Source: Amycolatopsis nivea (GTDB lineage Bacteria > Actinomycetota > Actinomycetes > Mycobacteriales > Pseudonocardiaceae). Taken from it: a stretch of 48,200 nucleotides of DNA. Shown here piece by piece: positions 1-7,765 of the stretch; position 1 is the stretch's first letter, and every line of letters begins with the position of its first letter. The position numbers and the translations under genes are program-made. The notes under the pieces are model-generated. The model searched no databases. It was given only the letters and a program-made list of their open reading frames with translations, and was not told where the DNA came from. The stretch covers positions 43,676 to 91,875 of the forward strand of contig NZ_SDLT01000042.1 in the NCBI RefSeq assembly GCF_004522235.1, given 5' to 3'.

Positions 1-20
1 CGCATCGCTGGCTCACCCGC

Positions 21-67
21 CCTGTCAACTCGGGTTGACAGGCGCCGTGTGTCAACCTAGATTGACA
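21..67 (+). promoter_or_regulatory. Promoter with two TGTCAAC operator-like palindromes, probably leaderless
   Basis: Seen: a perfect inverted repeat (CCTGTCAAC at 21-29, GTTGACAGG at 34-42) and a second with the same geometry (TGTCAAC at 50-56, ATTGACA at 61-67). The same bases hold a near-consensus promoter: TTGACA at 35-40, a 17-base gap, TAGATT at 58-63. The expected start of transcription falls at about 70, which is the ATG, and no Shine-Dalgarno is present. Inference: a leaderless transcript repressed by a dimer binding both sites, possibly the HTH protein encoded just downstream. Confidence 0.65.
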
Positions 68-69
68 TC

Positions 70-279
70 ATGACGGAAGCGACGGATTTGGCCGCTCGCG
101 CTGGTGATCGGGATCCCCGGGTGGGGCTTCGGGCGGTGGCTGCGTTGAGGCGGTTGCTTGAGCAGTTGGAGGCGGTGCAGGTGCGCAGTGCGCGGATGCA
201 CGGCTGGTCTTGGCAGGACATCGCGGCCGAGTTGGGGGTCAGCCGGCAGGCCGTCCACAAGAAGTACGGGAGGCATTGA
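70..279 (+). CDS. Small helix-turn-helix DNA-binding protein
   Basis: 69 residues. The C-terminal half, around residues 46-66 (WSWQDIAAELGVSRQAVHKK), is a clear helix-turn-helix of the sigma-region-4/Fis-like type. The N-terminal half is a charged helix with no other domain. It is probably a transcription factor rather than a sigma factor, because it is far too short for the latter. The ATG sits 3 bases after a palindrome and without a ribosome site, which fits leaderless expression. Its stop overlaps the next start (TGATG), so the pair is translationally coupled. Inference: it autoregulates the HTH/Clp_N operon through the two upstream TGTCAAC palindromes. Target genes elsewhere cannot be judged from here. 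Confidence 0.8.
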   Translation: MTEATDLAARAGDRDPRVGLRAVAALRRLLEQLEAVQVRSARMHGWSWQDIAAELGVSRQAVHKKYGRH

Positions 280-812
280 TGTTCGAGAAGTTCACCCATG
301 ACGCCCGGAGAGCGGTGGTCGAGGCGCAGGCCGCGGCGCATGAGGCGGGGGCTCGGGAGATTTCCGCGCAGGCGGTTTTCGCTGGGTTGGCGCGGATCGA
401 GAACGGCGAGGCCGTGCGGTTGTTGCGAGATCTCGGGGTGTCGCGCGAGGACGTCTTCGCTGAGCTTGCCCGGGTGCGCCGCCGTGGCGGGATCAGTGAC
501 GCCGATGCCGAGGCGCTCACCGAGTTCGGCATCGACGTCGATCAGATTGTCGAGCGGGTCGAGCAGACGCATGGGCCGGGTGCGCTTGCTCAGGCGAGCC
601 GGCCCACGCGGCGCAATCATCTGCCGTTCACTGAGGACGCGAAGAACGCGTTGCAGATGAGCGTGCGGGAGGCGCATGACCTCGGCGACAAGCATTTGGG
701 GCAGGAGCACCTGCTGCTCGCGCTCGTGAAACAGCGCGGTCCGGTGGCGGACTTTCTCGCGGCACGCGGGATCGATTATCCGGCGGTCCGGCAGGCCGTC
801 GGCAAGCGCTAA
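279..812 (+). CDS. Clp N-terminal domain protein without ATPase
   Basis: 177 residues with two Clp_N repeats: one from about residue 3 (FTHDARRAVVEAQAAAHEAG) and a second from about 117 (FTEDAKNALQMSVREAHDLG, then HLGQEHLLLAL). In ClpC/ClpA these repeats recruit adaptors and substrates. Here no AAA+ module follows, so the protein is a stand-alone Clp_N protein and may act as an adaptor, decoy or sensor for ClpC. The start at 279 is chosen because it overlaps the upstream stop; a longer frame from 210 would run through the HTH gene. Its stop overlaps the stop of the convergent membrane-protein gene. Function beyond the domain is inference. Confidence 0.85.
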   Translation: MFEKFTHDARRAVVEAQAAAHEAGAREISAQAVFAGLARIENGEAVRLLRDLGVSREDVFAELARVRRRGGISDADAEALTEFGIDVDQIVERVEQTHGPGALAQASRPTRRNHLPFTEDAKNALQMSVREAHDLGDKHLGQEHLLLALVKQRGPVADFLAARGIDYPAVRQAVGKR

Positions 813-1450
813 TGCTGTTCTTGCTGGTCCGCCCCGGTGCGCCACGTGACCAGCGGGAGCAGGGCCTGGGTCAGCGGGCCGATGCTGAGGGCGTACAGCA
901 CGGTTCCGACGCCGACCGCGCCGCCGAGCAGCCAGCCCGCGGCCAGGACGAGTACCTCGATGCCGGTCCGGACCAGGCGGACGGACCAGCCGGTTCGGGC
1001 GTGCAGGCCGGTCATCAACCCGTCTCGGGGGCCGGGGCCAAGGCGGGTGCCGACGTACACCGCGGTCGCGACGGCGTTCAGGACTACGCCGCCGACCAGC
1101 ATCAGGATCTGCCAGACGAGCACGTGCTGGTCGGGTAGCACGGCGCGCACCGCGTCGACCGCCACCGCGATCACCGCGATGTTCGCGACGGTTCCGATGC
1201 CGGGGCGCTGCCGCAGCGGGATCCACAGCAGCAGCACGAACACCGCCACGACGGCGCTGATCGTGCCGAACGTCAGCCCGGTGATCTTGGTCAGGCCGTC
1301 GTTCAGCACGTCCCACGGGTCGAGTCCGAGGCGGGCGCGGGTGAGCATGGCCATGCTCGCGCCGTAGAGCGCGAGGCCGGCGAGCAGCTGGACACCCCGG
1401 CGCGCGGGGGCTCGGCGGATGCTGAGGGGACTGAGGTCGGTAACTGCCAC
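809..1450 (-). CDS. YczE/YitT-type integral membrane protein
   Basis: 213 residues, about five to six hydrophobic segments, with the family-typical stretch LGLDPWDVLNDGL after the first membrane span and LGPGPRDGLMTGL in the second half. These repeated G-P/D-P-W/R-D motifs mark the YczE/YyaS/YitT group of bacterial membrane proteins, whose substrate is unknown. The GTG start at 1450 is preceded by GGAG five bases upstream. The gene is divergent from a MocR-type regulator, an arrangement often seen for this family, so the regulator probably controls it. A transport role is inference. Confidence 0.8.
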   Translation of the reverse strand: MAVTDLSPLSIRRAPARRGVQLLAGLALYGASMAMLTRARLGLDPWDVLNDGLTKITGLTFGTISAVVAVFVLLLWIPLRQRPGIGTVANIAVIAVAVDAVRAVLPDQHVLVWQILMLVGGVVLNAVATAVYVGTRLGPGPRDGLMTGLHARTGWSVRLVRTGIEVLVLAAGWLLGGAVGVGTVLYALSIGPLTQALLPLVTWRTGADQQEQH

Positions 1451-1460
1451 TTCTCCACTA

Positions 1461-1511
1461 TTGGCGCCAACTGGCCTGGTATGCCATGGCCAATGCGCGA
1501 TAATTGGCCTT
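1461..1511. promoter_or_regulatory. Divergent control region with repeated TTGGCC/GGCCAA sites
   Basis: The short gap between the divergent YczE and MocR genes holds TTGGCGCCAA (1461-1470, a palindrome), ATGGCCAAT (1486-1494) and ATTGGCC (1503-1509). A further ATTGGCCATA lies just inside the regulator gene, near 1548. GATAAT at 1499-1504 could be the -10 of the regulator, which would make its transcript leaderless. MocR proteins usually bind two or more direct or inverted half-sites in such gaps, so these are the likely operators. Which half-sites pair is not decided. Confidence 0.5.
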
Positions 1512-2951
1512 ATGGAACCTCTGGGCGGCCGCATCTCGGGACGGCGATTGGCCATATTGCTGGGGGAATGGCGGCAGCGTGGCTCCCGGCAGGGTGCGAC
1601 CGATCTCGCCGCGGCGGTCGAGTTGCACGTGCTCGACGGGCAGTTGCCGATCGGCACGCGGCTGCCCGCCGAGCGCGAACTCGCCGACGCGCTCGGGGTC
1701 AGCCGCACGTTGATCGGGGCGGCGCTCGATCGGCTTCGCGCGGACGGTCTGGTCGCCAGCCGTCGCGGGGCTGGGTCGTGGGTGGCGGGTGTGGGCAACC
1801 GCGACGAGGCCGAGGCGGTCCGGGATGACCTTCTCGACCTCGCGCGGGCCGCGCCGCCCGCTGTGCCTGGGCTGATGGCCGCGTTCGACACCGCGCGGCG
1901 CGATCTGGTCGAGTACGTCAGCGGAAACGGCTATCTCACCGGCGGACTGCCGCGGTTGCGGGAGCGGATCGCCGAGCGCTACACCGCGCGCGGCCTGCCG
2001 ACGTCGCCGGACCAGGTGCTGGTGACGTCCGGTGCGTACTCCGCGTTCGTCCTCTGCCTGCGGATGCTGAGCGGGCCCGGTGACCGGGTTCTGCTTGAGC
2101 AGCCGACGTATCCGAATGCCATCGACGCCGTCCGCGCGACGCACGCGTTGCCGGTTCCGGTCGCGCTCGATCCGGTGCGCGGATGGGATTTGCCGGGGAT
2201 CGAGGCCGCGCTGCGCCAGGCCGCGCCCCGGTTCGGCTACCTCGTGGTGGACTTCCAGAATCCGACCGGGCTGCGCCTCGACGCGGCCGGACGGGAACGG
2301 CTCGGCGGGCTGCTCGCCCGGTCGCGGACGCCGGTCGTGGTCGACGAATCGTTGGTGGAACTGGATTACGAGGGCGATCCGGTGGACGGTCCGCCGCCGC
2401 TGGCCGCGTTCGGCGGGGATCTGGTGCTGAGCGTCGGATCCGCGGCGAAATCGCAGTGGGGCGGATTGCGGCTGGGCTGGATCCGGGCGTCGACGGATTT
2501 GCTCGATCGACTGCAGTCCTCCCGGTTCGCGGTCGACCTCGGCGCGCCGGTGTTCGACCAGCTCGTGCTGGCCGCGCTGCTCGAACCGGAAGGCTACGAC
2601 GTGCTCGCCCGGCGGCGGGCGGAATTCCGGGAGCAGCGGGACATCACGGTCGCGGCACTGCGGAAGTACTGTCCAGAGTGGACATTCCAGGTGCCTTCCG
2701 GCGGACTGTCGCTGTGGTGCCGGTTGCCGGAACCGATGAGCACGCGGCTGGCGGTGTCGGCGGCGAACCACGGGGTGCAGATCGCGCCCGGGTCGAGGTT
2801 CGGGGTGCACGGCGGGTTGGAACGCTGGCTGCGGCTGCCGTTCGGGCTTCCGCGCGAGCAATTGCCGGAGGCGGTGCGGCGGGTGAGCGCGGCGGCGGCT
2901 TCGGTGCGCGGCTGCGCGGACGTGCCCGCGGAACGGATTGCGGTGACCTAG
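1512..2951 (+). CDS. MocR/GntR-type regulator with aminotransferase domain
   Basis: 479 residues. Residues about 30-95 form a GntR winged helix (LPAERELADALGVSRTLIGA). From about 120 to the end lies a fold-type I aminotransferase domain with LVTSGAYSAF, DFQNPTG and the PLP-binding lysine at about residue 313 in VGSAAKSQWGGLRLGW. The family senses PLP or an amino compound bound to PLP and switches a neighbouring gene, here the divergent YczE-type membrane protein. The ATG at 1512 is chosen because the -10-like GATAAT lies directly upstream; an open frame continues upstream but would cover the control region. The effector is unknown. Confidence 0.88.
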   Translation: MEPLGGRISGRRLAILLGEWRQRGSRQGATDLAAAVELHVLDGQLPIGTRLPAERELADALGVSRTLIGAALDRLRADGLVASRRGAGSWVAGVGNRDEAEAVRDDLLDLARAAPPAVPGLMAAFDTARRDLVEYVSGNGYLTGGLPRLRERIAERYTARGLPTSPDQVLVTSGAYSAFVLCLRMLSGPGDRVLLEQPTYPNAIDAVRATHALPVPVALDPVRGWDLPGIEAALRQAAPRFGYLVVDFQNPTGLRLDAAGRERLGGLLARSRTPVVVDESLVELDYEGDPVDGPPPLAAFGGDLVLSVGSAAKSQWGGLRLGWIRASTDLLDRLQSSRFAVDLGAPVFDQLVLAALLEPEGYDVLARRRAEFREQRDITVAALRKYCPEWTFQVPSGGLSLWCRLPEPMSTRLAVSAANHGVQIAPGSRFGVHGGLERWLRLPFGLPREQLPEAVRRVSAAAASVRGCADVPAERIAVT

Positions 2952-3057
2952 CGCGGTTTTTCGTCTCCGAAAAATGAACAGCCGGTGCACCGGATGGGAT
3001 CCAGCCACTCCAGGGATGGTGGCGGTCACCTGTCCGGCGCACCGGCCGATCGTCCGA

Positions 3058-3098
3058 GGCGCTTCCCGGCACAGCCCCTCGAAGTGCCGGGAAGCGCC
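3058..3098 (-). terminator. Strong 15-bp hairpin, terminator-like
   Basis: Perfect inverted repeat: 3058-3072 pairs with 3084-3098 (15 bp, GC-rich, 11-base loop). It begins directly after the stop of the 52-aa minus-strand ORF, so it would end that transcript. No U-tract follows on either strand, as is usual in high-GC actinobacteria. It would also stop read-through from the MocR gene on the other strand. Confidence 0.65.
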
Positions 3099-3104
3099 CT
3101 CGGT

Positions 3105-3263
3105 TCAGGCGGGCTTCGGTTGGCGCAGGCTTTCGCTCGGCGCGGTGAGCGAAAGCCTCCGGAGCACGCCCGTGGTGGGTCCCGGCGCCGCGGGGGCAGC
3201 GCGGCGCCGGGACCAGGACCCGATCCGGCCGGGCGCGGTCGGCCGGTCGGGAAGTGCGGTCAT
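3105..3263 (-). CDS. Possible small ORF, 52 residues, unrecognised
   Basis: An ATG at 3263 is preceded by AAGGGG at a spacing of seven bases. The frame runs 52 codons to a TGA at 3105 and a perfect 15-bp hairpin follows immediately, so start signal, frame and terminator line up. The product is Arg/Pro/Ser-rich: it begins MTALPDRPTAPGRIGSW and ends LRRLSLTAPSESLRQPKPA. No signal peptide, membrane span or cysteine is present. I recognise no family. It could be a small basic protein, a peptide precursor or a chance frame. It lies in the gap between the MocR gene and a secreted protein gene on the same strand as the latter. Confidence 0.35.
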   Translation of the reverse strand: MTALPDRPTAPGRIGSWSRRRAAPAAPGPTTGVLRRLSLTAPSESLRQPKPA

Positions 3264-3389
3264 GGTTCAGCCCCTTGATCGAAGTAGCACTGGTGCGAAG
3301 GGGTGAGTCCGGCGCAGCGAACGGGCGCGCGCGATCAAGAAGTTGATCTTGAGGTGGACGGAGCTCTCCCCGGATAACCGGTTGGAGGG

Positions 3390-4829
3390 TCAGTCCGGGG
3401 AGGTGGTCGGCAGGGCGGCGTCCCTGCCCGCGCCGTCGACCTCGTGGTCGCGGCTGACGCCGATGAGCTTGAGCTGAGTGACGGTGTCGCCGTCGCCGGC
3501 CAGCGCGAACAGCTGGCGCAGACCGCCGTGCCCGTCGTGTCCCGGCGAGACAGTCGACGCGGGTGCGGCAGGCGCGGCCGGAGCCGAAGGAAGACCTTCG
3601 CCGCCGCCACCGCTGCTGCCGCCGCCGGCCTGGCTGCGTTCCTTCACCGGCGGCGCGGGCTGGGTCTCCTGCTTCGCGGCGGGCTGCGCGGCGAGGACAC
3701 GGGCGGGCGCGGAGTGGACGACCGGCGCCTGCTTGCTGACCTGCACGACAACCGGCGCTTCCGGCTCTTTCGCCAGCTTGCCCGCCGGGACGGAGACGCT
3801 GACCGACCCGCTGGCGACCGGAGTCGGCTCGACCGGGGCGACCGGCGGCTCGACAACCCGGACCGGCGCGGCGTCGATCACGGTGTCGACCGAGGTGACC
3901 GTGGTGTGCAGGGTGGTGTCGACGGTGTCGTTGACGGTTCCGAGGATGCCGTCGAGGAGCCCCGGGTGGCCGGTTTCGGGGCTGCCGAGGAGCCCGCCCA
4001 GGAGGCCCGGGCCGGAATCGTGGCTGGTGCCACCGAGAAGGCCGCCGAGGAGCCCTTGCTGCGGCTCGGGTTCGCTGCTGATGCTGCTGAGCAAGCCCGG
4101 CTCGGGCTGGCTGCTGGGCGAACCTTGGCTGGGCTCGTTGCTGGTGCTGCCGAGTAAACCCTGCTGAGGTTCGGGATTGGTGCTGCTGGGCTTGCTGCTG
4201 GGCAGACCTTGCTGGGGTTCGGGATTGGTGCTGCTTGGGCTGCTGGGCAGGCCCTGCTGGGGTTCGGCGCTGGGCGAACTCTGGCCGGGCTCGCTGCTCG
4301 GGCTGCTGACCGGCTGAGTGGTCGCGTCGGACGCGGGGTCGCTCGCCGGTGCGTGGTGTTTCGCCGCGCCCGGGCTCTTTGCCTTGGCTGGCTTGGTGAT
4401 CTTGGTCGAGGGCCGGGTCACCGCGATGCTGGTGTGGTGGCCCGGGCCGTTGCCGGACACAGCGGCCGGACGGAAGCTCACGTCCGGCCGGTAGTCGTCG
4501 GCGGAGATGTGGAACCGGTGCAGCGAGGCGCGTTGCGTGCCGGGCATGGCCCAGGTGAGGGTGCCGGACGTGGCCGTTCCGGCGTAGCGGTGCTCCGGTT
4601 CGGTGTCGGGAGCCGAAGCGGCCGGGCGGTCGATGTGCTCGTCCGCCGCCGCGTTCGCCTGCGACAACGCCGCGCCGAGCAGCCATCCGGCCAGGGTGAG
4701 TCCGCCGGCGACGGCGATCCGGGCGGCGGGCCGGGCGATCGGAGCAGCCCAGGCTCGGGGCCGTCGTCGCGCGCCCGCGCGCGCGAAAGAGGAGTTCCGC
4801 TCGGTGCGGTTCGAAGCGCGGTCGGCCAT
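3390..4829 (-). CDS. Secreted Pro/Ser/Gln-rich low-complexity protein
   Basis: 479 residues from the ATG at 4829. A long basic N-region (ARRRPR) is followed by a hydrophobic core (IAVAGGLTLAGWLLGAALS) and an ANAA-like cleavage site near residue 62, a plausible signal peptide. A folded part of about 100 residues (ending near HHTSIAVTRP) precedes a low-complexity region with repeats of PEPQQGLPSS/PEPQQGLLG and GLLGGLLGG, then a Val/Pro-rich stretch and a glycine run (AGGGSSGGGGEG). No enzyme motif or sorting signal is seen. A GTG at 4919 is an alternative start with a GGTGG site. It is probably a surface or cell-wall-associated protein; function unknown. Confidence 0.7.
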   Translation of the reverse strand: MADRASNRTERNSSFARAGARRRPRAWAAPIARPAARIAVAGGLTLAGWLLGAALSQANAAADEHIDRPAASAPDTEPEHRYAGTATSGTLTWAMPGTQRASLHRFHISADDYRPDVSFRPAAVSGNGPGHHTSIAVTRPSTKITKPAKAKSPGAAKHHAPASDPASDATTQPVSSPSSEPGQSSPSAEPQQGLPSSPSSTNPEPQQGLPSSKPSSTNPEPQQGLLGSTSNEPSQGSPSSQPEPGLLSSISSEPEPQQGLLGGLLGGTSHDSGPGLLGGLLGSPETGHPGLLDGILGTVNDTVDTTLHTTVTSVDTVIDAAPVRVVEPPVAPVEPTPVASGSVSVSVPAGKLAKEPEAPVVVQVSKQAPVVHSAPARVLAAQPAAKQETQPAPPVKERSQAGGGSSGGGGEGLPSAPAAPAAPASTVSPGHDGHGGLRQLFALAGDGDTVTQLKLIGVSRDHEVDGAGRDAALPTTSPD

Positions 4830-5270
4830 TCCGAGCAGCGCGGGACCCGCGTTCCCAAGTGGACTGAAGCCGGACGCCACGGGATGTGCGAGGCCGCGCG
4901 AATGCGCCATGCCGGTCACGCCACCACCACCGTCCGCGCCTGAAGCTCGTGCCACCGCACGAGACTGATCTTGCTGGGGCTGTCTTCCGGCCAGGTCGCA
5001 GGTCCCCCGGGGCTGCCCTCTTTCTAGCACCGGACGCGAGTGTTTCATCTCTCCCGCGCTCGATCCACCCCGTAAGGCGGAACGTCCGCACCGGCTCTGG
5101 TGTCCGATCCGCCTTAGTCGATCACACTGCGTCGCCTCAACCGGGCCAGATGCGGCCATCCGGGCGGCCCGTCCGCGGCGCGAATTCGGGCGTTGACCCG
5201 ATGTTTCGGCCACCGCGACACGCTCGGTATCTCGTTCCCGCAGGGGCGAACCGGGCCCGGGCGCCAGTCG
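4830..5270. other. Intergenic leader of the secreted-protein gene
   Basis: No convincing gene. It separates the stop of the aminotransferase gene from the start of the secreted-protein gene, both on the minus strand. It contains a perfect 9-bp inverted repeat (TAAGGCGGA at 5073-5081, TCCGCCTTA at 5108-5116), which could be part of a structured leader or a weak terminator. No riboswitch class could be assigned with confidence. Confidence 0.5.
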
Positions 5271-6437
5271 TCAGACGAGTTTCCGCAGGCGTTCGACGGC
5301 TTCGTCGATCACCTCGTTGCGCTTGCAGAACGCGAACCTCAGCAGATGTTTCCACTCGTCCGGGTGATCCGTGAACACCTTGACGGGTACCGCGGCGACT
5401 CCGGCGCGTTCCGGAAGCGTCCAAGCGAGCTCGGCGGCGTCCTCGAAACCGAGCGGACGCACGTCAGCCGTCACGAAGTACGTTCCCGCACTCGGCCGTA
5501 CTGCGAATCCCGCATCGGCAAGACCAGCGGAAAGCCGATCCCGCTTCTCCTGCAGGCTCGCGCGCAGGTTTTCGACCCACTCAAGCTCGTTGTCGAGCGC
5601 GTACGCCACGGCCGGCTGCAGCGGCCCGCCGGAGACGAACGTGATGAACTGCTTCGCCGCCTTCACCGCGGCCACCAGCTCCGGCGTCGAGCAGATCCAG
5701 CCGATCTTCCAGCCGGTGCAGTTGAAGGTCTTGCCCGCGCTCGAAATCGCGACGGTCCGCTCGCGCATCCCGGGGAACGACGCGAGCGGCAGGTGCTCGG
5801 CGCCGTCGAAAACGAGGTGCTCGTAGACCTCGTCGGTGACCGCGATGAGGTCGTGCTCCACGCACAGCCGCGCGACCTCCTCCAGTTGTGCGCGCGAAAA
5901 CACGGTGCCCGTGGGGTTGTGCGGCGAATTCAGCAGCACCGCGCGAGTTTTGGGCGTGATCGCGTCGCGGAGTGCGTCGAGGTCGAGTTCGAGCTGTCCG
6001 TTCTCGGTTTCGACCAGCCCGATGACGCGTCGCTGCGCGCCCGCCATCGCGACCGCGGCGCCGTACGAGTCGTAGTACGGCTCGACCACGATCACCTCGT
6101 CGCCAGCCTCGGTCAGCGCGATCAGCGATGCCGCGATGGCCTCGGTCGCACCCGCGGTGACCAGGATCTCCGTGTCCGGGTCGTAAGTGGCTCCGTAGCG
6201 CTGGCGGTGCCTGCTGATCGCGGCGCGCAGCTCCGGACGGCCCGGCCCGGGCGGGTATTGGTTGTCGCCGCCGAACAGGGAGTTCTTCGCCGTTTCGAGC
6301 ATCCCGGCGGGCCCGTCGGTGTCCGGGAAGCCCTGGCCGAGGTTGACCGCGTCGTGCCGGACGGCGAGCGCGGTCATCTCCGCGAAGACCGTCGAGGTGA
6401 ACGGGCGGAGGCGGGGGACGAGAGCTGGTTCACGCAC
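5271..6437 (-). CDS. Class I PLP aminotransferase, DapC/KAT-like
   Basis: 388 residues, full length for the family. Motifs: NLGQGFPD near residue 32, YPPGPGRPELRAAI, LNSPHNPTGTVF (about 169-180), TDEVYEHLVF, and the Schiff-base lysine K236 in SSAGKTFNCTGWKIGW. This signature groups it with methionine/kynurenine aminotransferases and with the mycobacterial protein annotated DapC (Rv0858c, N-succinyldiaminopimelate aminotransferase). Which of these substrates it uses cannot be read from sequence. The GTG start at 6437 lies 29 bases from the divergent start of the DUF445 gene, so the two promoters overlap. Confidence 0.85.
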   Translation of the reverse strand: MREPALVPRLRPFTSTVFAEMTALAVRHDAVNLGQGFPDTDGPAGMLETAKNSLFGGDNQYPPGPGRPELRAAISRHRQRYGATYDPDTEILVTAGATEAIAASLIALTEAGDEVIVVEPYYDSYGAAVAMAGAQRRVIGLVETENGQLELDLDALRDAITPKTRAVLLNSPHNPTGTVFSRAQLEEVARLCVEHDLIAVTDEVYEHLVFDGAEHLPLASFPGMRERTVAISSAGKTFNCTGWKIGWICSTPELVAAVKAAKQFITFVSGGPLQPAVAYALDNELEWVENLRASLQEKRDRLSAGLADAGFAVRPSAGTYFVTADVRPLGFEDAAELAWTLPERAGVAAVPVKVFTDHPDEWKHLLRFAFCKRNEVIDEAVERLRKLV

Positions 6438-6466
6438 GAGAACGCATCCTCACGGACAATGGCGGT

Positions 6467-7765
6467 GTGGAGCAACTCACCCCTGCCAAGGTCACGCCCG
6501 CGGATCCGCCCGGCGGCACCGCCGGCGAAGAGGCGAAACGGCGCGGCCTGCGGAAGATGAAGCTGGTCGCGCTGTCCTTCCTGCTCGGCGCGACGATCGT
6601 GTTCCTGCTGACGAGCTGGGCGGAGTCGGCGGGCTGGAGCGGCTGGGTCGGCTACGTGCGCGCCGCGGCCGAGGCGGGCATGGTCGGCGCGCTCGCGGAC
6701 TGGTTCGCGGTGACGGCGCTGTTCCGGCATCCGCTCGGACTGCGGATCCCGCACACCGCGATCATCCCGAACAAGAAGGACGCGCTCGGCAACAGCCTCG
6801 GCGAGTTCGTCGGCTCGAACTTCCTGTCTCCCGACGTCATCCGCGACAAGCTCCGCCGCGTCGAGGTCGCGAGCAGGCTCGGCGGCTGGCTCTCGCAGCG
6901 CGACAACGCGGAACGCGTGACGTCGGAACTGGCGACCGTCGTGCGCGGCGCGGTCACGGTGCTCCGCGACGAGGACGTGCAGGCGATCATGGAGCAGGCC
7001 GTGGTCAAGCGCGTGATCGACAAGCCGTGGGGCCCGCCGCTGGGCAAGATCCTGGCAGGCGTTTTCGAGGACGGCGCGCACCACAAGCTGGTGGATTTGA
7101 TGTGCGACCGCGCCTACGAATGGGTCCGGGACAACCACCAGACGATGCTGCGCGTGGTCTCGGACCGCGCGCCGAGCTGGTCGCCGAAGTTCGTCGACGA
7201 AATGCTGGCGGACAAGGTGTACGGCGAGGTCCTGACGTTCGCCTGGGCGGTCAAGACCGACGTCAACCACCCGATGCGCCTGGCGCTGGACAAGTTCCTC
7301 GGCGAGTTCGCGCAGGACCTGCAGACCGACCCGAAGACCATGGAGCGGGCCGAGCAGGTCAAGGGCCAGATCGTGAACCACGGCGAAGTGCAGAAGCTGA
7401 TCGGCAACGCGTGGGCGACGGCCAAGGAGATGCTGCTGAACGCCGCGGAGGACCCTTCCAGCGAACTGCGCCAGCGGGTTCGCGGAGGCCTGGAGTCGCT
7501 CGGCAAGCGTCTGGTGGACGACCCGTCGATGACGTCGAAGGTGGACGGCTGGGTCGAGAGCGCGGCGGTTTACCTGGTGACCCACTACTCCCGCGAGATC
7601 ACGACGATCATCACGGACACGGTGGAGCGATGGGACGCCGAGGAGACGTCCCGGAAGATCGAACTGCAGGTCGGGAGGGATCTGCAGTTCATCCGGATCA
7701 ACGGGACTGTGGTTGGTGCGCTGGCTGGGCTGGTGATTTACGCGGTGGCGCAGCTGCTTTTTTGA
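6467..7765 (+). CDS. DUF445 family membrane protein
   Basis: 432 residues. After a charged N-terminus there is one membrane span (about 31-50), then the DUF445 signature GMVGALADWFAVTALFRHPLG and IIPNKKDALGNSLGEFV, a long helical, probably coiled-coil central part, and a second membrane span at the extreme C-terminus (VVGALAGLVIYAVAQLLF). Both ends would be anchored in the membrane with a large helical loop between them. The role of DUF445 proteins is not established. The GTG start at 6467 is preceded by a weak ribosome site. It is divergent from the aminotransferase gene. Confidence 0.88.
   Translation: MEQLTPAKVTPADPPGGTAGEEAKRRGLRKMKLVALSFLLGATIVFLLTSWAESAGWSGWVGYVRAAAEAGMVGALADWFAVTALFRHPLGLRIPHTAIIPNKKDALGNSLGEFVGSNFLSPDVIRDKLRRVEVASRLGGWLSQRDNAERVTSELATVVRGAVTVLRDEDVQAIMEQAVVKRVIDKPWGPPLGKILAGVFEDGAHHKLVDLMCDRAYEWVRDNHQTMLRVVSDRAPSWSPKFVDEMLADKVYGEVLTFAWAVKTDVNHPMRLALDKFLGEFAQDLQTDPKTMERAEQVKGQIVNHGEVQKLIGNAWATAKEMLLNAAEDPSSELRQRVRGGLESLGKRLVDDPSMTSKVDGWVESAAVYLVTHYSREITTIITDTVERWDAEETSRKIELQVGRDLQFIRINGTVVGALAGLVIYAVAQLLF

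Noticed and set aside
2644..5091. 815-codon minus-strand frame antisense to parts of several genes
   Set aside because: It shadows the secreted-protein gene and the end of the MocR gene in other frames; composition is Arg/Pro-rich as expected for GC-rich shadow frames.
4830..5130. c-di-AMP (ydaO) riboswitch in the leader of the secreted-protein gene
   Set aside because: Secreted wall proteins in actinobacteria often have it and a GGGGTGGATC string is present, but the remaining conserved blocks could not be found.
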